64,000 nt of DNA, taken from the NCBI GenBank assembly GCA_002839435.1, contig PGYA01000004.1:88279-152278 (forward strand). The letters are read 5' to 3'. The DNA comes from Candidatus Riflebacteria bacterium HGW-Riflebacteria-2. GTDB taxonomy: Bacteria > Muiribacteriota > Ozemobacteria > Ozemobacterales > Ozemobacteraceae. Below are positions 51,201 through 59,759 of the stretch, piece after piece; the stretch's first letter is position 1, and each line of letters starts with the position of its first letter. The position numbers and the translations under genes were made by a program. The notes under the pieces were generated by a model that was given only the letters and a program-made list of their open reading frames with translations, did no database searches and had not been told where the DNA came from.

Positions 51201-53100
51201 CAAGTTCGTAATAACCCTGGGCAAAGTTAGGATTAATGCGGATCACCTTCTGATACAGCTTGATCGCTTCTTCTTCGTGTTTCTCGGCGTATTTTATTTC
51301 GGCCATATGCAGATAGGCCGGAATATAGGTCTTGTCTTTTTCGGCGGCCTGAGCGAAATAGTCGTAGGCCCTGGCCAGATTGCCCATTTTTCTATAGACA
51401 TCGCCAGTTTCAAAATAGGCGCGCGGGTCTTCCGGGTCGAGTTCTTCGACCAGTTTGCAAGCTTCGAGGGCCTGCTCGAACAGTGGCGTCGAATTCTCAA
51501 AGGTGGTCAGGTATGAGTTCTTGAGACCCCAGAATGCCCACTTGAAATCAGGAGTCAGGTTGATTGCCATCTGGTAGCCGTTGAGGGCTTCTTCGAGACG
51601 CTCTTCCTGCTTTTCGGGCAGCTGTGAGGGCAGAACCTGGCAGGCATAGGCCAGGGCAAAGTGCGCTACCGGGTTCTGGAAATCGACCATGGCAGAGTTC
51701 TTGTATTGCTCGATGAACTTGCTGTAAAGAGTTTCGGTATCCTTGCTGCCGAAAGTTCTGATGCGGTAAAGGTCGATCTGGTTCATAATCGCCAGCGGGC
51801 TTGATTTGTCGATTTCTAGGGCCTTCTCAAAGGCTTCGAAGGCTTCTTCATACTGGCGACGTTTTACATAGATTTTACCAAGCTCTATCCAGGCACCGAG
51901 AGCGTTGGCTTCTTTAAAGAAGCGCAGCTTGTTGAACAGGTAACCTTCCTGATATACGTCATGCGTGCGGTTGCGCGAAAGATCGATAACTTCGCGGAAG
52001 CGGGTGATCGCGAGTTCGAGCATTCCCATCAGCAGGTGAATGCTGCCCAGGCGGAAGTGCGCGAAAACGTTGGTCGGGTTGATATTGAGACCCTGCTGGT
52101 AATATTCAATCGCCTGGTCGTAATTAGCCTTCTGTTCACTGATATAGCCAAGCCTGAAGTAGGCGGGCGCGTAGCCCGGACTGAGTTCGAGGGCGCGGCG
52201 ATAACTGCTGTGTGCGCTGGCCAGTGCTTCTTCGGTGATCATGGCGTGCTCGGCCTGCGAAATTAGATAGCATTCGCCGAGTTCGAAGTTCAGGCGCGGG
52301 TCGTTGCTTATCTGGTCAAGAGCCTCTAGAAGCTGTTCTATCGCCTTTTCGTAAAGTCCGTCATAAATGTACAGATCTTTGATGCCAAGGTGGGCCCAGA
52401 GATTTTTAGGATTGATTTCAAGCGCCCGTTCCATCATCAGCCGGGCTTCCTGTCGCTGTTCAATGAACTTTTCGCTGTCCTGTGAGTGCAATATCAGGTA
52501 GGCATTACCCATGATACAGTTGGCCATCGATTCACTTTCAATCGTGCGCAGGTCTTCGCGCAGCTTGTCGATAACGGCCTGATAGCGCTGTTCACGGTCT
52601 GGCATGTTCGAGCACAGGGCTCTGTATTGCAGAATCAGCCTGATCCAGGTTTCGCCGTCTTCAGGCTCTTTTTTCAAACACTGGCGATAAGAAGAAATCG
52701 ATTCGTCAAAGATGCCCTGAACCGAGTAAATGTCGCCAAGTGCCTTGTGAACCACTGGGTTCTGTGCTTCAAGAATAGCGGCTTTCTTGAATTCAAGAAG
52801 GGCTCTTTCAAACATGCCCTTGTTTTTGTAAATAGTTGCCTGGCTGATGTACAGGTTGACACGTTCCTGTTTTTCATCGTCAGAGAACAGGCTGGCACGC
52901 TCTTTCATCAACACCAGCTCATTCTGCTCGGCCAGTTTTTTGAGCGAATCGAGATACTCGCGCGAGGCGGTGCCGATTTCCAGGAAAATGCAGCGTGCGT
53001 CCTGCGCATGATAAAACATGCACTGCTCTTGTATGCAGCCGCCTTCCGGGCTTTTGTCATCTCTCAGTTTACCCAGAAAAGGGCATATTTCCTTGGTCAT
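48250..53100 (-). CDS. Giant cytoplasmic TPR protein with N-terminal Cys cluster (1616 aa)
   Basis: 1616 residues. The first 45 residues contain four cysteines (C6, C22, C27, C37: EICPFLGKL, GGCIQEQCMFYH, DARCIFLE) spaced like a zinc or iron-sulfur site; a coiled segment and then about 40 TPR-type repeats follow (AILEAQNPVVHKALGDIYSVQGIFDESISSYRQCLKKEPED and many others). No signal peptide. It ends in an acidic tail (LMEAEEGDD). Its ATG overlaps the ftsK stop by 4 nt, so its translation is coupled to the DNA translocase. A paralogue of 1535 residues follows. Partners cannot be deduced from the sequence. Confidence 0.8.
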   Translation of the reverse strand: MTKEICPFLGKLRDDKSPEGGCIQEQCMFYHAQDARCIFLEIGTASREYLDSLKKLAEQNELVLMKERASLFSDDEKQERVNLYISQATIYKNKGMFERALLEFKKAAILEAQNPVVHKALGDIYSVQGIFDESISSYRQCLKKEPEDGETWIRLILQYRALCSNMPDREQRYQAVIDKLREDLRTIESESMANCIMGNAYLILHSQDSEKFIEQRQEARLMMERALEINPKNLWAHLGIKDLYIYDGLYEKAIEQLLEALDQISNDPRLNFELGECYLISQAEHAMITEEALASAHSSYRRALELSPGYAPAYFRLGYISEQKANYDQAIEYYQQGLNINPTNVFAHFRLGSIHLLMGMLELAITRFREVIDLSRNRTHDVYQEGYLFNKLRFFKEANALGAWIELGKIYVKRRQYEEAFEAFEKALEIDKSSPLAIMNQIDLYRIRTFGSKDTETLYSKFIEQYKNSAMVDFQNPVAHFALAYACQVLPSQLPEKQEERLEEALNGYQMAINLTPDFKWAFWGLKNSYLTTFENSTPLFEQALEACKLVEELDPEDPRAYFETGDVYRKMGNLARAYDYFAQAAEKDKTYIPAYLHMAEIKYAEKHEEEAIKLYQKVIRINPNFAQGYYELGRVYQDIKETEKALANLRKAVELDIDYTEAHFAIGRICFEENQEETARIRLSRTIELEPEHYQAHYYLGLLHHRNGRFQQAIDELGRAITLAPDPSRIQFDLARLYADANNWQEAKTILEKVLSRENEFIDAIILYANTLERLDMLKEAEEEYLRAIDLQPDGLQAHENLARLYESTNQIYKAEDEFRKVVEIKPDHVQAQMSLAKIYIIRDLHDKALNALHTVVDIEPEIFEAHLELGRIYHHRNALEKSVESYKSAIKIRPDAPQAHVELAEVYMSLDKSGKAIDEYKLALEIDPSLSEALANLGDLYNMSEQYELAGNCYRRLVEMDPQNHSARFRLAETCYHCGQLEKALDEYLKVAETNEERTDALIRLGKIYASLEKWEEAAKYYVRVFETDPQNSMIHLELGKVYDHLNRLTEALKEFEAALEREPNNPEILTHIGLMHRKQGNLDMAIDRFSRAIQIDGSNPVPHRELAMAYINKGRVDKAIGEFKEALVYEPSNIAVNIELAKAYASQGIIDEAVEAYRNVISLDPRNASAHFELGIIYSTQGLNDNAISEFKTVIGLSSDHKRAHLELGRHLRDTGRTEEAIDELQKASQLDPENAVIYYELGDVYYQREEYHDAMPRFKKALELQDDYVDVYQKLGTIHLSMEEWQEAKQFYEKAVELEAESYVIYKELGEACEKLGDAEGAIKSFEKALDFKPGDLNIIYRLGAQYKQNENYEAMVALYSKAVEAAPKNALFFFELGEAYRGLGQQNEAAANFEQALNLNENLIECIYALGAIFWEHQNYDKMVRLYKKAINRYPTNSRAHFELGKAYYKLLKVSEAIEEFKKVINLDSNHQEVYFELGKLYIDNGMLAEAAPTLEKAVAITPDNGEAHFLLGKAYEGLNDKSKATESFKKAQGQMEENYEVLLKIGADNLEKESYEEALQNLQKAAGFPEAGSTVYFLLGKTYRAMGRKEEAVKALEKADELMEAEEGDD

Positions 53101-55829
53101 ACCTGAGTATTACTCCTTCCGATGAGAACTCTTCGTTTGTTTGCTCCATCCATTGGGCTGACCAGTCCTTTTTCTTCAAGCTGATCCATAATTCTGGCCG
53201 CCCTATTATAACCGATTCTGAACTTTCTTTGAAGCATGCTGGTCGATGTTTTTTCCTGAGTTTCCAGATACTTCAATATCTGCTGTATCAGCGGAGAATC
53301 TGCGTCGCCGCTATTGTTTTCTTCGTCATCATAGCCGTCTTCGTCGTCATCTGAGCTGGCCGGAGCTATGTCCATGTATTCTGGCTGGCCCTGCTGCTTG
53401 ACAAAGTTGATGAGATCCATCAACTCATTATCGGAAACATAGGCGCCCTGTAGTCGCAGCGGCTTGTTGCGCCCCTTGGGAATGAAAAGCATGTCACCCT
53501 TGCCAAGCAGACGTTCGGCTCCTTTCGCATCGAGAATAGTTCTTGAGTCTATTGCAGATGTGACTGAAAAAGCAATTCTTGTCGGTAGATTCGCTTTGAT
53601 CAGGCCGGTGAGAACGTTTACCGATGGGCGCTGTGTCGCTATAACCAGATGCATGCCAACCGCGCGCGCCATCTGGGCGAGACGGCAGATCGATCCTTCA
53701 ACTTCGGCAGAAGCGGTCATCATCAGGTCTGCCAGTTCGTCTATAACTATGACTATAAAAGGCATTGGTTCAAGCTCAGGGTTTTCCTGCCTGAGTCTTT
53801 CAATTTCTTCATTGTAACTCGAAATCTTTTTGCAGCCGCATTCCGCCAGTATTTCATAGCGTCGTGTCATCTCTTCGACTGCCCACATCAGTGCCGCCGA
53901 TGCTTTGGCCGGATCGGTCACTACCGGTGCGATCAGATGCGGAATTCCATTGTAGGATGACAACTCGACCATTTTGGGATCGATCATCACAAACTTGACC
54001 TGATCGGCTCTTGCCTGAAAAAGTATGCTGGCAATGATGGTGTTGACACATACCGATTTGCCAGACCCGGTTGAGCCGGCGATCAGCAGATGTGGCATCT
54101 CAGCAAGATCTGCCAGAACCGGCTTCCCGTCAATGGTTACACCGAGTGCCAGATTGAGCGGAATCGGGTTCTTTCCGAATTTTTCATTTTTCAGCAGATC
54201 GTAAAAATACACAGGCGTTGCTTTGGGGTTCGGAATTTCGATGCCCAGAGCTGATTTGCCGGGAATAGGCGCTTCGATGCGAATTGCCTGGGCAGCAAGT
54301 GCCAGCGCAATGTCATCGATAAGCCCGGTTATTCGCGAAACCTTTACGCCGGGCGCTGGCTTGATTTCGAATCTGGATACGGCCGGGCCTTCGATGATGT
54401 TGGTCACAGATGCTTTGATGCCGAACTCTTCGAGAGTTTTTATCAGAAATGCTGAGCGCTCGCTCAGTTCTGAACGGGTATCCTGGTTTTCCCTCGGCTG
54501 CGGTGTTCTTAGAATCTCAATAGGTGGCAGCTTAACTTCAGAAATGGCTTTCTGCTTAGGGGATTGAGCGACATAGTTGCCGGTCTTGATTTCCTGATCG
54601 ATAAGGTTGTCTTCAAGACATACAGGCTCTTCATCAATTTCTGTTTCATGAGAAACCTCATCATAAGCGGCTGTGTGTACCGATTTTGCTGCCATGATCC
54701 GATCTGCGGCCGTGTCTGCCTGTTCGTTTTCTTCTTCGTCCTCAAAGCATACCATAACTCTCAGCTCTTCATCTTCGTCAGATTCATTTTCAGAAGAGGG
54801 TGGGGGAGTGGTAAAAACCGCTGTATTAGCGGCGTCAACTATAAGGCAATGGCTGGCGATCTGACTGACTTGAAACAGAACGGCATTTTCGCCGGTTGCT
54901 GAAGGCATACCATTGTTCTGTGTGTCAATGTTGTCCTGCCAGTGCTTTGGCACCGGAATAACCGTCGCTTCTTCTTCATCCGGGATGCTGGTGGCAGTCT
55001 GGCTGGTCGCGGTCTCTTCTTCCTCTTCGGCCATATCTTCAAGCTCGCCGGCGGGTTCAGCTGCCATCCGGGGCTTGAAAGACAAGAGACGACCAAGCTG
55101 TCTGGCCGGGTCGATATCCTTCTCCGAGAAAAACTGCCGGGTCTGCCGATAGACTGCTGCCAGCAGGTCGGCCGTTGTTTTGACCGCGCCAATAATCATT
55201 GCAAGAAGGCTGAGAGTTATTTCCCAGCAGAAGAAAATGAATCTTGTAGTAAGGCTGGCAAATATAAGAGATGCCGCCAGAATATCTTTGTAGAGAATGT
55301 CGAGTGCGAAAATCATTGAAGACATCAGCAGAAAGCTGAACAGCACTTTACTGGGAACAGGTCCGAACAGCCCGGAAAACAGGCTGAGCGCGTAGACTCC
55401 AGCCTTGCCGCCTTCCATGCCCAGCAGACCCAGCCCGAAGAACATTACTCCACCAATGCCGGCAATACGCCAGCCAATGTTGGTGAAGGGTCGCTCAAGA
55501 AAGCGCTGTATGCCCAGCAGTCCGATCATCGCCGGCAATATGTATACGCCCATGCCAAGATACACCATGCAGCTGTTGACCAGCCCTGGCACCTGGGAAG
55601 AACTCAGATAGTGAAGCAGCGAGAGGGCGAATGCGCTTATTCCTACCAGCACAAGTCCGGTGGCTTCGCTGCGCTGGCGTGCGTCTATAGTCGTGGGCAG
55701 GGTTCGTGTGTTGCCCTGTCTGGCAGAAACCTTGGGGCGACGCTTTACCGCTTCGTTCGTGGGCTTTCTGCTTCTAGTTCGCTCTTTTATGCCGGATTCC
55801 GGCAGAAGAATCTTTTTGCTGCTCATCAT
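53097..55829 (-). CDS. ftsK: FtsK/SpoIIIE-family DNA translocase
   Basis: 910 residues. A basic N-terminus is followed by about four or five TM helices (about 57-215), an acidic linker (about 245-440), the FtsK beta domain, the motor with Walker A AGSTGSGKSVCVN (about 588) and Walker B FIVIVIDELADLMM (about 695), and the gamma winged-helix domain at the C-terminus (LIQQILKYLETQEKTSTSMLQRKFRIGYNRAARIMDQLEEKG), which in relatives reads KOPS/SRS-type motifs. It pumps the chromosome through the septum and supports dimer resolution. It lies 12 nt after uppP and overlaps the TPR gene. Confidence 0.95.
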   Translation of the reverse strand: MMSSKKILLPESGIKERTRSRKPTNEAVKRRPKVSARQGNTRTLPTTIDARQRSEATGLVLVGISAFALSLLHYLSSSQVPGLVNSCMVYLGMGVYILPAMIGLLGIQRFLERPFTNIGWRIAGIGGVMFFGLGLLGMEGGKAGVYALSLFSGLFGPVPSKVLFSFLLMSSMIFALDILYKDILAASLIFASLTTRFIFFCWEITLSLLAMIIGAVKTTADLLAAVYRQTRQFFSEKDIDPARQLGRLLSFKPRMAAEPAGELEDMAEEEEETATSQTATSIPDEEEATVIPVPKHWQDNIDTQNNGMPSATGENAVLFQVSQIASHCLIVDAANTAVFTTPPPSSENESDEDEELRVMVCFEDEEENEQADTAADRIMAAKSVHTAAYDEVSHETEIDEEPVCLEDNLIDQEIKTGNYVAQSPKQKAISEVKLPPIEILRTPQPRENQDTRSELSERSAFLIKTLEEFGIKASVTNIIEGPAVSRFEIKPAPGVKVSRITGLIDDIALALAAQAIRIEAPIPGKSALGIEIPNPKATPVYFYDLLKNEKFGKNPIPLNLALGVTIDGKPVLADLAEMPHLLIAGSTGSGKSVCVNTIIASILFQARADQVKFVMIDPKMVELSSYNGIPHLIAPVVTDPAKASAALMWAVEEMTRRYEILAECGCKKISSYNEEIERLRQENPELEPMPFIVIVIDELADLMMTASAEVEGSICRLAQMARAVGMHLVIATQRPSVNVLTGLIKANLPTRIAFSVTSAIDSRTILDAKGAERLLGKGDMLFIPKGRNKPLRLQGAYVSDNELMDLINFVKQQGQPEYMDIAPASSDDDEDGYDDEENNSGDADSPLIQQILKYLETQEKTSTSMLQRKFRIGYNRAARIMDQLEEKGLVSPMDGANKRRVLIGRSNTQV

Positions 55830-55841
55830 TGGTATCCTTGC

Positions 55842-56648
55842 TTATTGTCCGGCGAATTGAATCATTACCAGGCTGATTGTAGAAACACAGAACAGGTAAT
55901 ATGCAAAATATGAAAGTTTCTGTTGCTTAACCATATATACAAGTAATTTTAGGGCGAGAAATCCAGTGATCACCGAAACCAGGGTGCCGACTGTCAGTCC
56001 GACAGGATTGATTGACGCCGGAAGGCCGGTTTTGATGAGATCCTTTACTTTGAGCAGGGTAGCGCCTCCAACGGCAGGAATCATCAGAAGAAAAGAGAAC
56101 TTCGTTGCGTCTTCGCCTTTCAGGCCAAGCAACAGACCGGTCGCAATGGTTGAACCTGAGCGTGATACGCCAGGGGTTACCGCCAGACCTTGCATTATCC
56201 CTATTGCTAAAGATTTCCACCAGGGCATGCTTTCGATGTTCTGCTGGTTTTCTTTCTGTTTGAGCTTTTCGCAGATGAGCAGCAGCAAAGCTGTCGCAAA
56301 AAGGGCGAGACAGACAGCGGTCGGATTGGCAAACAGCGCTTCAAACTGCTTTTTAAAACCAACTCCGATAGCGGCTGTCGGCACGCTGCCGAATATTACC
56401 AGCATGGCGATTCTGCGTCGGCCGGCATCTTTCCAGCCGGCAGGAGTGAAGTAGGGCAGGAGATCGCTGCGGAAGTAGTAAATAACAGCCAGCAAAGTGC
56501 CAAAGTGCAGCGCAACGGTGGTAAGCAGGTTGGCGTCAGGGTCTTCGAAGTTGAAAAAATGCTGCATCAACGCCAGGTGGCCAGAACTTGAGACTGGCAA
56601 AAATTCGGTCAAACCCTGAACGAGACCTTGAGCAATATAGGTGAGCAA
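55842..56648 (-). CDS. uppP: Undecaprenyl-diphosphatase UppP (BacA)
   Basis: 268 residues from a TTG start with AGGAGG 9 nt upstream. Both catalytic motifs are visible: GLVQGLTEFLPVSSSGHLALMQ (about 8-29) and VTPGVSRSGSTIATG (about 155-170), with eight or so membrane helices. It dephosphorylates undecaprenyl diphosphate outside the inner membrane to recycle the lipid carrier for peptidoglycan. It is the first gene of the unit leading into ftsK and the TPR genes. Confidence 0.95.
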   Translation of the reverse strand: MLTYIAQGLVQGLTEFLPVSSSGHLALMQHFFNFEDPDANLLTTVALHFGTLLAVIYYFRSDLLPYFTPAGWKDAGRRRIAMLVIFGSVPTAAIGVGFKKQFEALFANPTAVCLALFATALLLLICEKLKQKENQQNIESMPWWKSLAIGIMQGLAVTPGVSRSGSTIATGLLLGLKGEDATKFSFLLMIPAVGGATLLKVKDLIKTGLPASINPVGLTVGTLVSVITGFLALKLLVYMVKQQKLSYFAYYLFCVSTISLVMIQFAGQ

Positions 56649-57010
56649 TTAATTTGCCTCCTGTGTCCTTATTTTGTGCAGCTGCGGTTTCTTGCAGTAT
56701 CTGTCGATTGTCTTGTGGTTCTCTCAAGAATATCGGTAAAAACGCCCCTTCTTCTGAAAGAAAAACAGTTGAATCATAATAAATCCCGCGCTTTATTATC
56801 ATTAAATAGATAGTTTGTGTATTTATCTCTAATATTTTGATAATCATTATGGTGATTATTCTTTTATGTTGATTTTTTTAGTCATTGTTAATATAAAGCT
56901 GATATTTAAGGCTGCGTGACAAATTATCATTGTGAGAGCGGATTTTTTGCAACTTATCGTTCAAGTTATGTTATAATCTGCCGATAAAATTCCAGCCAGG
57001 AGAGATACAT
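56649..57010. other. AT-rich divergent region between uppP and efp
   Basis: 362 bp with no convincing gene. The efp side carries an extended -10 promoter. The track ORF 56536..56847 (minus) runs from here into uppP out of frame. The centre (56770-56900) is very AT-rich and is a plausible promoter zone for uppP, but I cannot assign boxes with confidence. Confidence 0.6.
56947..56977 (+). promoter_or_regulatory. Extended -10 promoter of efp
   Basis: TGTTATAAT with TATAAT at 56972-56977 and a TG one base upstream forms an extended -10. TTGCAA at 56947-56952 is a -35-like box with a long 19-nt spacer. The start codon is 34 nt downstream, with CAGGAGAG as ribosome-binding site. Confidence 0.65.
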
Positions 57011-57577
57011 ATGGCTATTACAGCGAATGATCTGAGAAAAGGCATGGTTATCATCTATAACGGCGAATTGTGCCAGGTTATAGATGTCGAGTTCGTTCGT
57101 CCAGGTAACTGGCGGGCAATGGCTCAGGCCAAGCTTAAGAGTCTCAAGTCGGGTTCTATCTTCATGCAGCGCTATCAGACGACCGAAAAGGTGGATGAGG
57201 CAACTGTTGAAACCAGGCAAATGCAGTATCTGTATTCTTCCGATAATTTCCTGCATTTCATGGATACACAGACTTATGAGCAGATGGAAATGGAACTCGA
57301 CATACTGGGTGACCAGACGAAATTTCTCAAAGAACAGATGGAGCTCTATGTCAAGATTTACGAAGGCAAGGCAATTGGAGTAGAGTTGCCACCTTCGGTA
57401 GAACTTGAAGTAATTGAAGCTCCGCCTAACGTCAGAGGAAATTCTGCCAGTGGTACCAATAAGCCGGTGGTTTGTGCCGGTGGTCATGTTGTAACTGTGC
57501 CCATGTTTATCGAAGCTGGTGAAGTGATCAGAGTAGATACCCGCACCGGTGATTATCTTGAACGCATGAAAAAATAG
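57011..57577 (+). CDS. efp: Elongation factor P
   Basis: 188 residues, normal length, with the three beta-barrel domains (MAITANDLRKGMVIIYNGELCQVIDVEFVRPGN; GKAIGVELPPSVELEVIEAPPNVRGNSASG; PVVCAGGHVVTVPMFIEAGEVIRVDTRTGDYLER). It relieves ribosome stalling at proline runs; several proteins here have Pro-rich stretches. The domain I loop reads VRPGNWRAM, so the tip position that is Lys34 in E. coli or Arg in EarP-type factors is Asn. Similar PGN loops exist in some phyla as I recall. A stem TAGAGCA-TGCCG-TGCTCTA (57575-57593) follows without a U-run. Confidence 0.95.
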   Translation: MAITANDLRKGMVIIYNGELCQVIDVEFVRPGNWRAMAQAKLKSLKSGSIFMQRYQTTEKVDEATVETRQMQYLYSSDNFLHFMDTQTYEQMEMELDILGDQTKFLKEQMELYVKIYEGKAIGVELPPSVELEVIEAPPNVRGNSASGTNKPVVCAGGHVVTVPMFIEAGEVIRVDTRTGDYLERMKK

Positions 57578-57697
57578 AGCATGCCGTGCTCTAGGTTGAT
57601 CTCACCTGCAGAGTGTTTGCTCTGAGATTTTGACTAAAAATTAGTCGCTCCGTCGGCTGGATTTTATTTACAATTCATCTGTTTTGTTGAAATATCT

Positions 57698-57725
57698 TTG
57701 ACAAAGTGATGATGTTTATTAGTAT
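57698..57725 (+). promoter_or_regulatory. Candidate promoter with perfect -35
   Basis: TTGACA (57698-57703), 16-nt spacer, TAGTAT (57720-57725). The predicted transcription start (about 57732) falls after the track's ATG at 57728, which is the main reason to prefer ATG 57782 for the next gene. Confidence 0.45.
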
Positions 57726-57781
57726 TTATGCCGAATCGGAAATCTCGTAAGCTGCCCTTCGCAGGGGAGGAAGTTAAACCG

Positions 57782-59113
57782 ATGAGATTGCTTAAAAGGC
57801 AACCAGGACTGCCGTTTTTGATGGCACTGGGAGTATTATTGATTTTATCAGCCAGTTTTCTGGCTGTTCAACTATGGTCGGATAAAGCTTATCGTGGTGC
57901 CGTTGAGGCGCTGGAGGCTCCGGTGATGCCTCCCTCCATGCCAACTTCACGAAAAGGCAAGTCCGCGGCCTTGCTTGATAAAAAAATCGAGAAAGCCAAG
58001 ACTGTGGCAGCCGTTGAAGTCGTGACTGCACCAGATATCCAGAAGACAGAAGATATTTCCGAGCCTGTAGCGGTGGCGGCGCCTGAGCCAGAAAAAGCCA
58101 GACCAGTTGCGTTGAAGCCAGCCAGACTTCCCGAAATGATTGAAGCTCCAGCCATGCCCCCGAACGCTGGAGTCAGGGAAAAACCCGTTAAACCTGCAGC
58201 AAAAGCGACTGCGGCCAAGGAAGCTGTTGAAAAGCCCACAGCGCCAGTGGTCAGACCCACAGAGGTTAAGACTGTAGAGCCTGTTACTACGGTTGTCGCT
58301 GAGCCTCTAGTTGAAGAGCCTGTCTCGAAAGTAGCTGCAGCTGAATCGAAAACCCCTGTAGATTCCGCTCCAGCGGCAGTGGCGCCGGCGAAAAAGCCTG
58401 TTTCTGCATCTCTAGTTAGGGAGCCTGCAGCAGAACCGCAAAAAGCTGCTGCCCCACGAAGAAAAGCAGTCAGGGTCGAAGATGAAAGCGAAATTCCTCA
58501 GGAATGGAACTGGTTTGACACTCCGCTCAAGCTCGAATTGAGCCATGGCCATGTTGAAATCGTTCCTGCTACCACTCCTCGTGTGGTAAGGCTTGTGACT
58601 GTATCTGCCAGACTGCCTGAAACAGATATGCCAGTCTCTCTGACAGGCGGGTCCTCGGTGTCCGTAGATGCTGCTGTTGCATTGGATAAACCCTTCGTAA
58701 CCGCGCTTGCTCGCATGGTAAGACTCCGCAAGGTTCGAGCGGCAGCTATCGCGAAAGATCCCGAGCTTGAAAAGGCTGTTCTGGCGCGGAGATCCGAGTC
58801 TCTTGCAAAGCTGCAGGAAACCGTAGCAAGGCTTTCTGATAGACTTGTGTCTCCCACCGCTTCTACTTTCGAATCACCTATCACAGTTGATAATGGCAAT
58901 ATGCCCATTGAAGAAGATTCTGTGACCGCTATTGCACAGGAAAACAGCTCATCTGAAGCTACAACGGTTGTTGTAGAATCAGAAAAGCCCATTGTAAGCG
59001 CATCGGATACAGACGAGCATAAGTTTGTGCCCTACTACGCAGGCTCCGGGTCTGAGCTCAGCCACAGGATTAATGATCTGGTCAGCAAAGGATTCGGTTC
59101 CAGGCGCAGATAA
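57782..59113 (+). CDS. Membrane-anchored Ala/Pro/Val-rich hypothetical protein
   Basis: 443 residues from ATG 57782 (GGGGAGG 11 nt upstream; the track's 57728 has no site and lies ahead of the predicted mRNA start). One TM helix near the N-terminus (GLPFLMALGVLLILSASFLAVQLW) with positive residues before it gives an N-in topology, so the rest is periplasmic. Residues about 35-240 are a low-complexity Lys/Pro/Ala/Val stretch like TonB or FtsN-type spacers (EPEKARPVALKPARLPEM). The C-terminal 200 residues have a helical part (FVTALARMVRLRKVRAAAIAKDPELEKAVLARRSESLAKL). No family recognised; a cell-wall-spanning anchor is a guess. Confidence 0.6.
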   Translation: MRLLKRQPGLPFLMALGVLLILSASFLAVQLWSDKAYRGAVEALEAPVMPPSMPTSRKGKSAALLDKKIEKAKTVAAVEVVTAPDIQKTEDISEPVAVAAPEPEKARPVALKPARLPEMIEAPAMPPNAGVREKPVKPAAKATAAKEAVEKPTAPVVRPTEVKTVEPVTTVVAEPLVEEPVSKVAAAESKTPVDSAPAAVAPAKKPVSASLVREPAAEPQKAAAPRRKAVRVEDESEIPQEWNWFDTPLKLELSHGHVEIVPATTPRVVRLVTVSARLPETDMPVSLTGGSSVSVDAAVALDKPFVTALARMVRLRKVRAAAIAKDPELEKAVLARRSESLAKLQETVARLSDRLVSPTASTFESPITVDNGNMPIEEDSVTAIAQENSSSEATTVVVESEKPIVSASDTDEHKFVPYYAGSGSELSHRINDLVSKGFGSRRR

Positions 59114-59132
59114 ATACGGATCAAGCTCCGCT

Positions 59133-59173
59133 GCGGCGGCTCTGCAAAGAACTTGCAGAGCCGCCGCTTTTTA
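59133..59173 (+). terminator. Strong rho-independent terminator
   Basis: GCGGCGGCTCTGCAA-AGAAC-TTGCAGAGCCGCCGC, a perfect 15-bp stem with a 5-nt loop, followed by TTTTTATT. It lies 19 nt after the preceding stop codon. Confidence 0.95.
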
Positions 59174-59508
59174 TTCCCTGATTTGCCGGGAATCACAATC
59201 TCTTATCGGAAGCTGATCGTTTCGGGTATAAAAATGGTAGTGATTTCGAATGATTATTACGTGCTAAATAAAAAAATATGCATAATAATAAATAAAGCTT
59301 TGTTTATTATTGCGAAAACAGGGTGTTTTGGTGTGAATGGTGTTTGGTTTTGGGATAAATATTTATTTTTTAATAAAATTTACCGCCGTCTCGGCAAAAG
59401 TCGCTTCGCGGCATTGTGAAATATTATAAATGATTGTTTGTATTAGGGTGGGGTTTCTCGATCTGCATGGTTCATTGGCGAAGGATTAACACAAGGAGAA
59501 AAACCAAA

Positions 59509-59759
59509 CTAGTACTCTGTCACATTTGAATTACATAGTAAAATCAAGCTGACTACAAAACAGATTTAGCAGACACAGTAAGGGCGCAGGCGTGCTTCTC
59601 ATGAGCGAAATTTCGAGCCAGGCAACTTGACGCAGAGCCATAGCTAGCCAATAACTCTCTCGCCTGGCGAGAGTGGAGCGAATGAGATCACGCCGAGAGC
59701 CCGGCATAAGCGGTATACCACGTATCGAATTCTTAAACTCTTATGTGACAGAAGACTAG
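59509..59759. mobile_element. MITE-like element with 17-bp terminal inverted repeats
   Basis: CTAGTACTCTGTCACAT (59509-59525) and ATGTGACAGAAGACTAG (59743-59759) are inverted with 15 of 17 matches, both ending in CTAG. The 251 bp between contain no transposase, but a short perfect stem CTCTCGC-CTG-GCGAGAG (59657-59673). Size, inverted ends and absence of coding sequence fit a non-autonomous miniature element. No direct target duplication beyond the CTAG/TA itself could be confirmed. Confidence 0.55.

Noticed and set aside
56536-56847. 103-residue minus-strand ORF upstream of uppP
   Set aside because: It overlaps the uppP start out of frame and occupies the promoter region; uppP with its AGGAGG-TTG start explains the sequence better.
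59153-59419. 88-residue ORF after the terminator
   Set aside because: It starts within the terminator stem, and its composition reflects AT-rich DNA (Ile, Lys, Asn, Phe).
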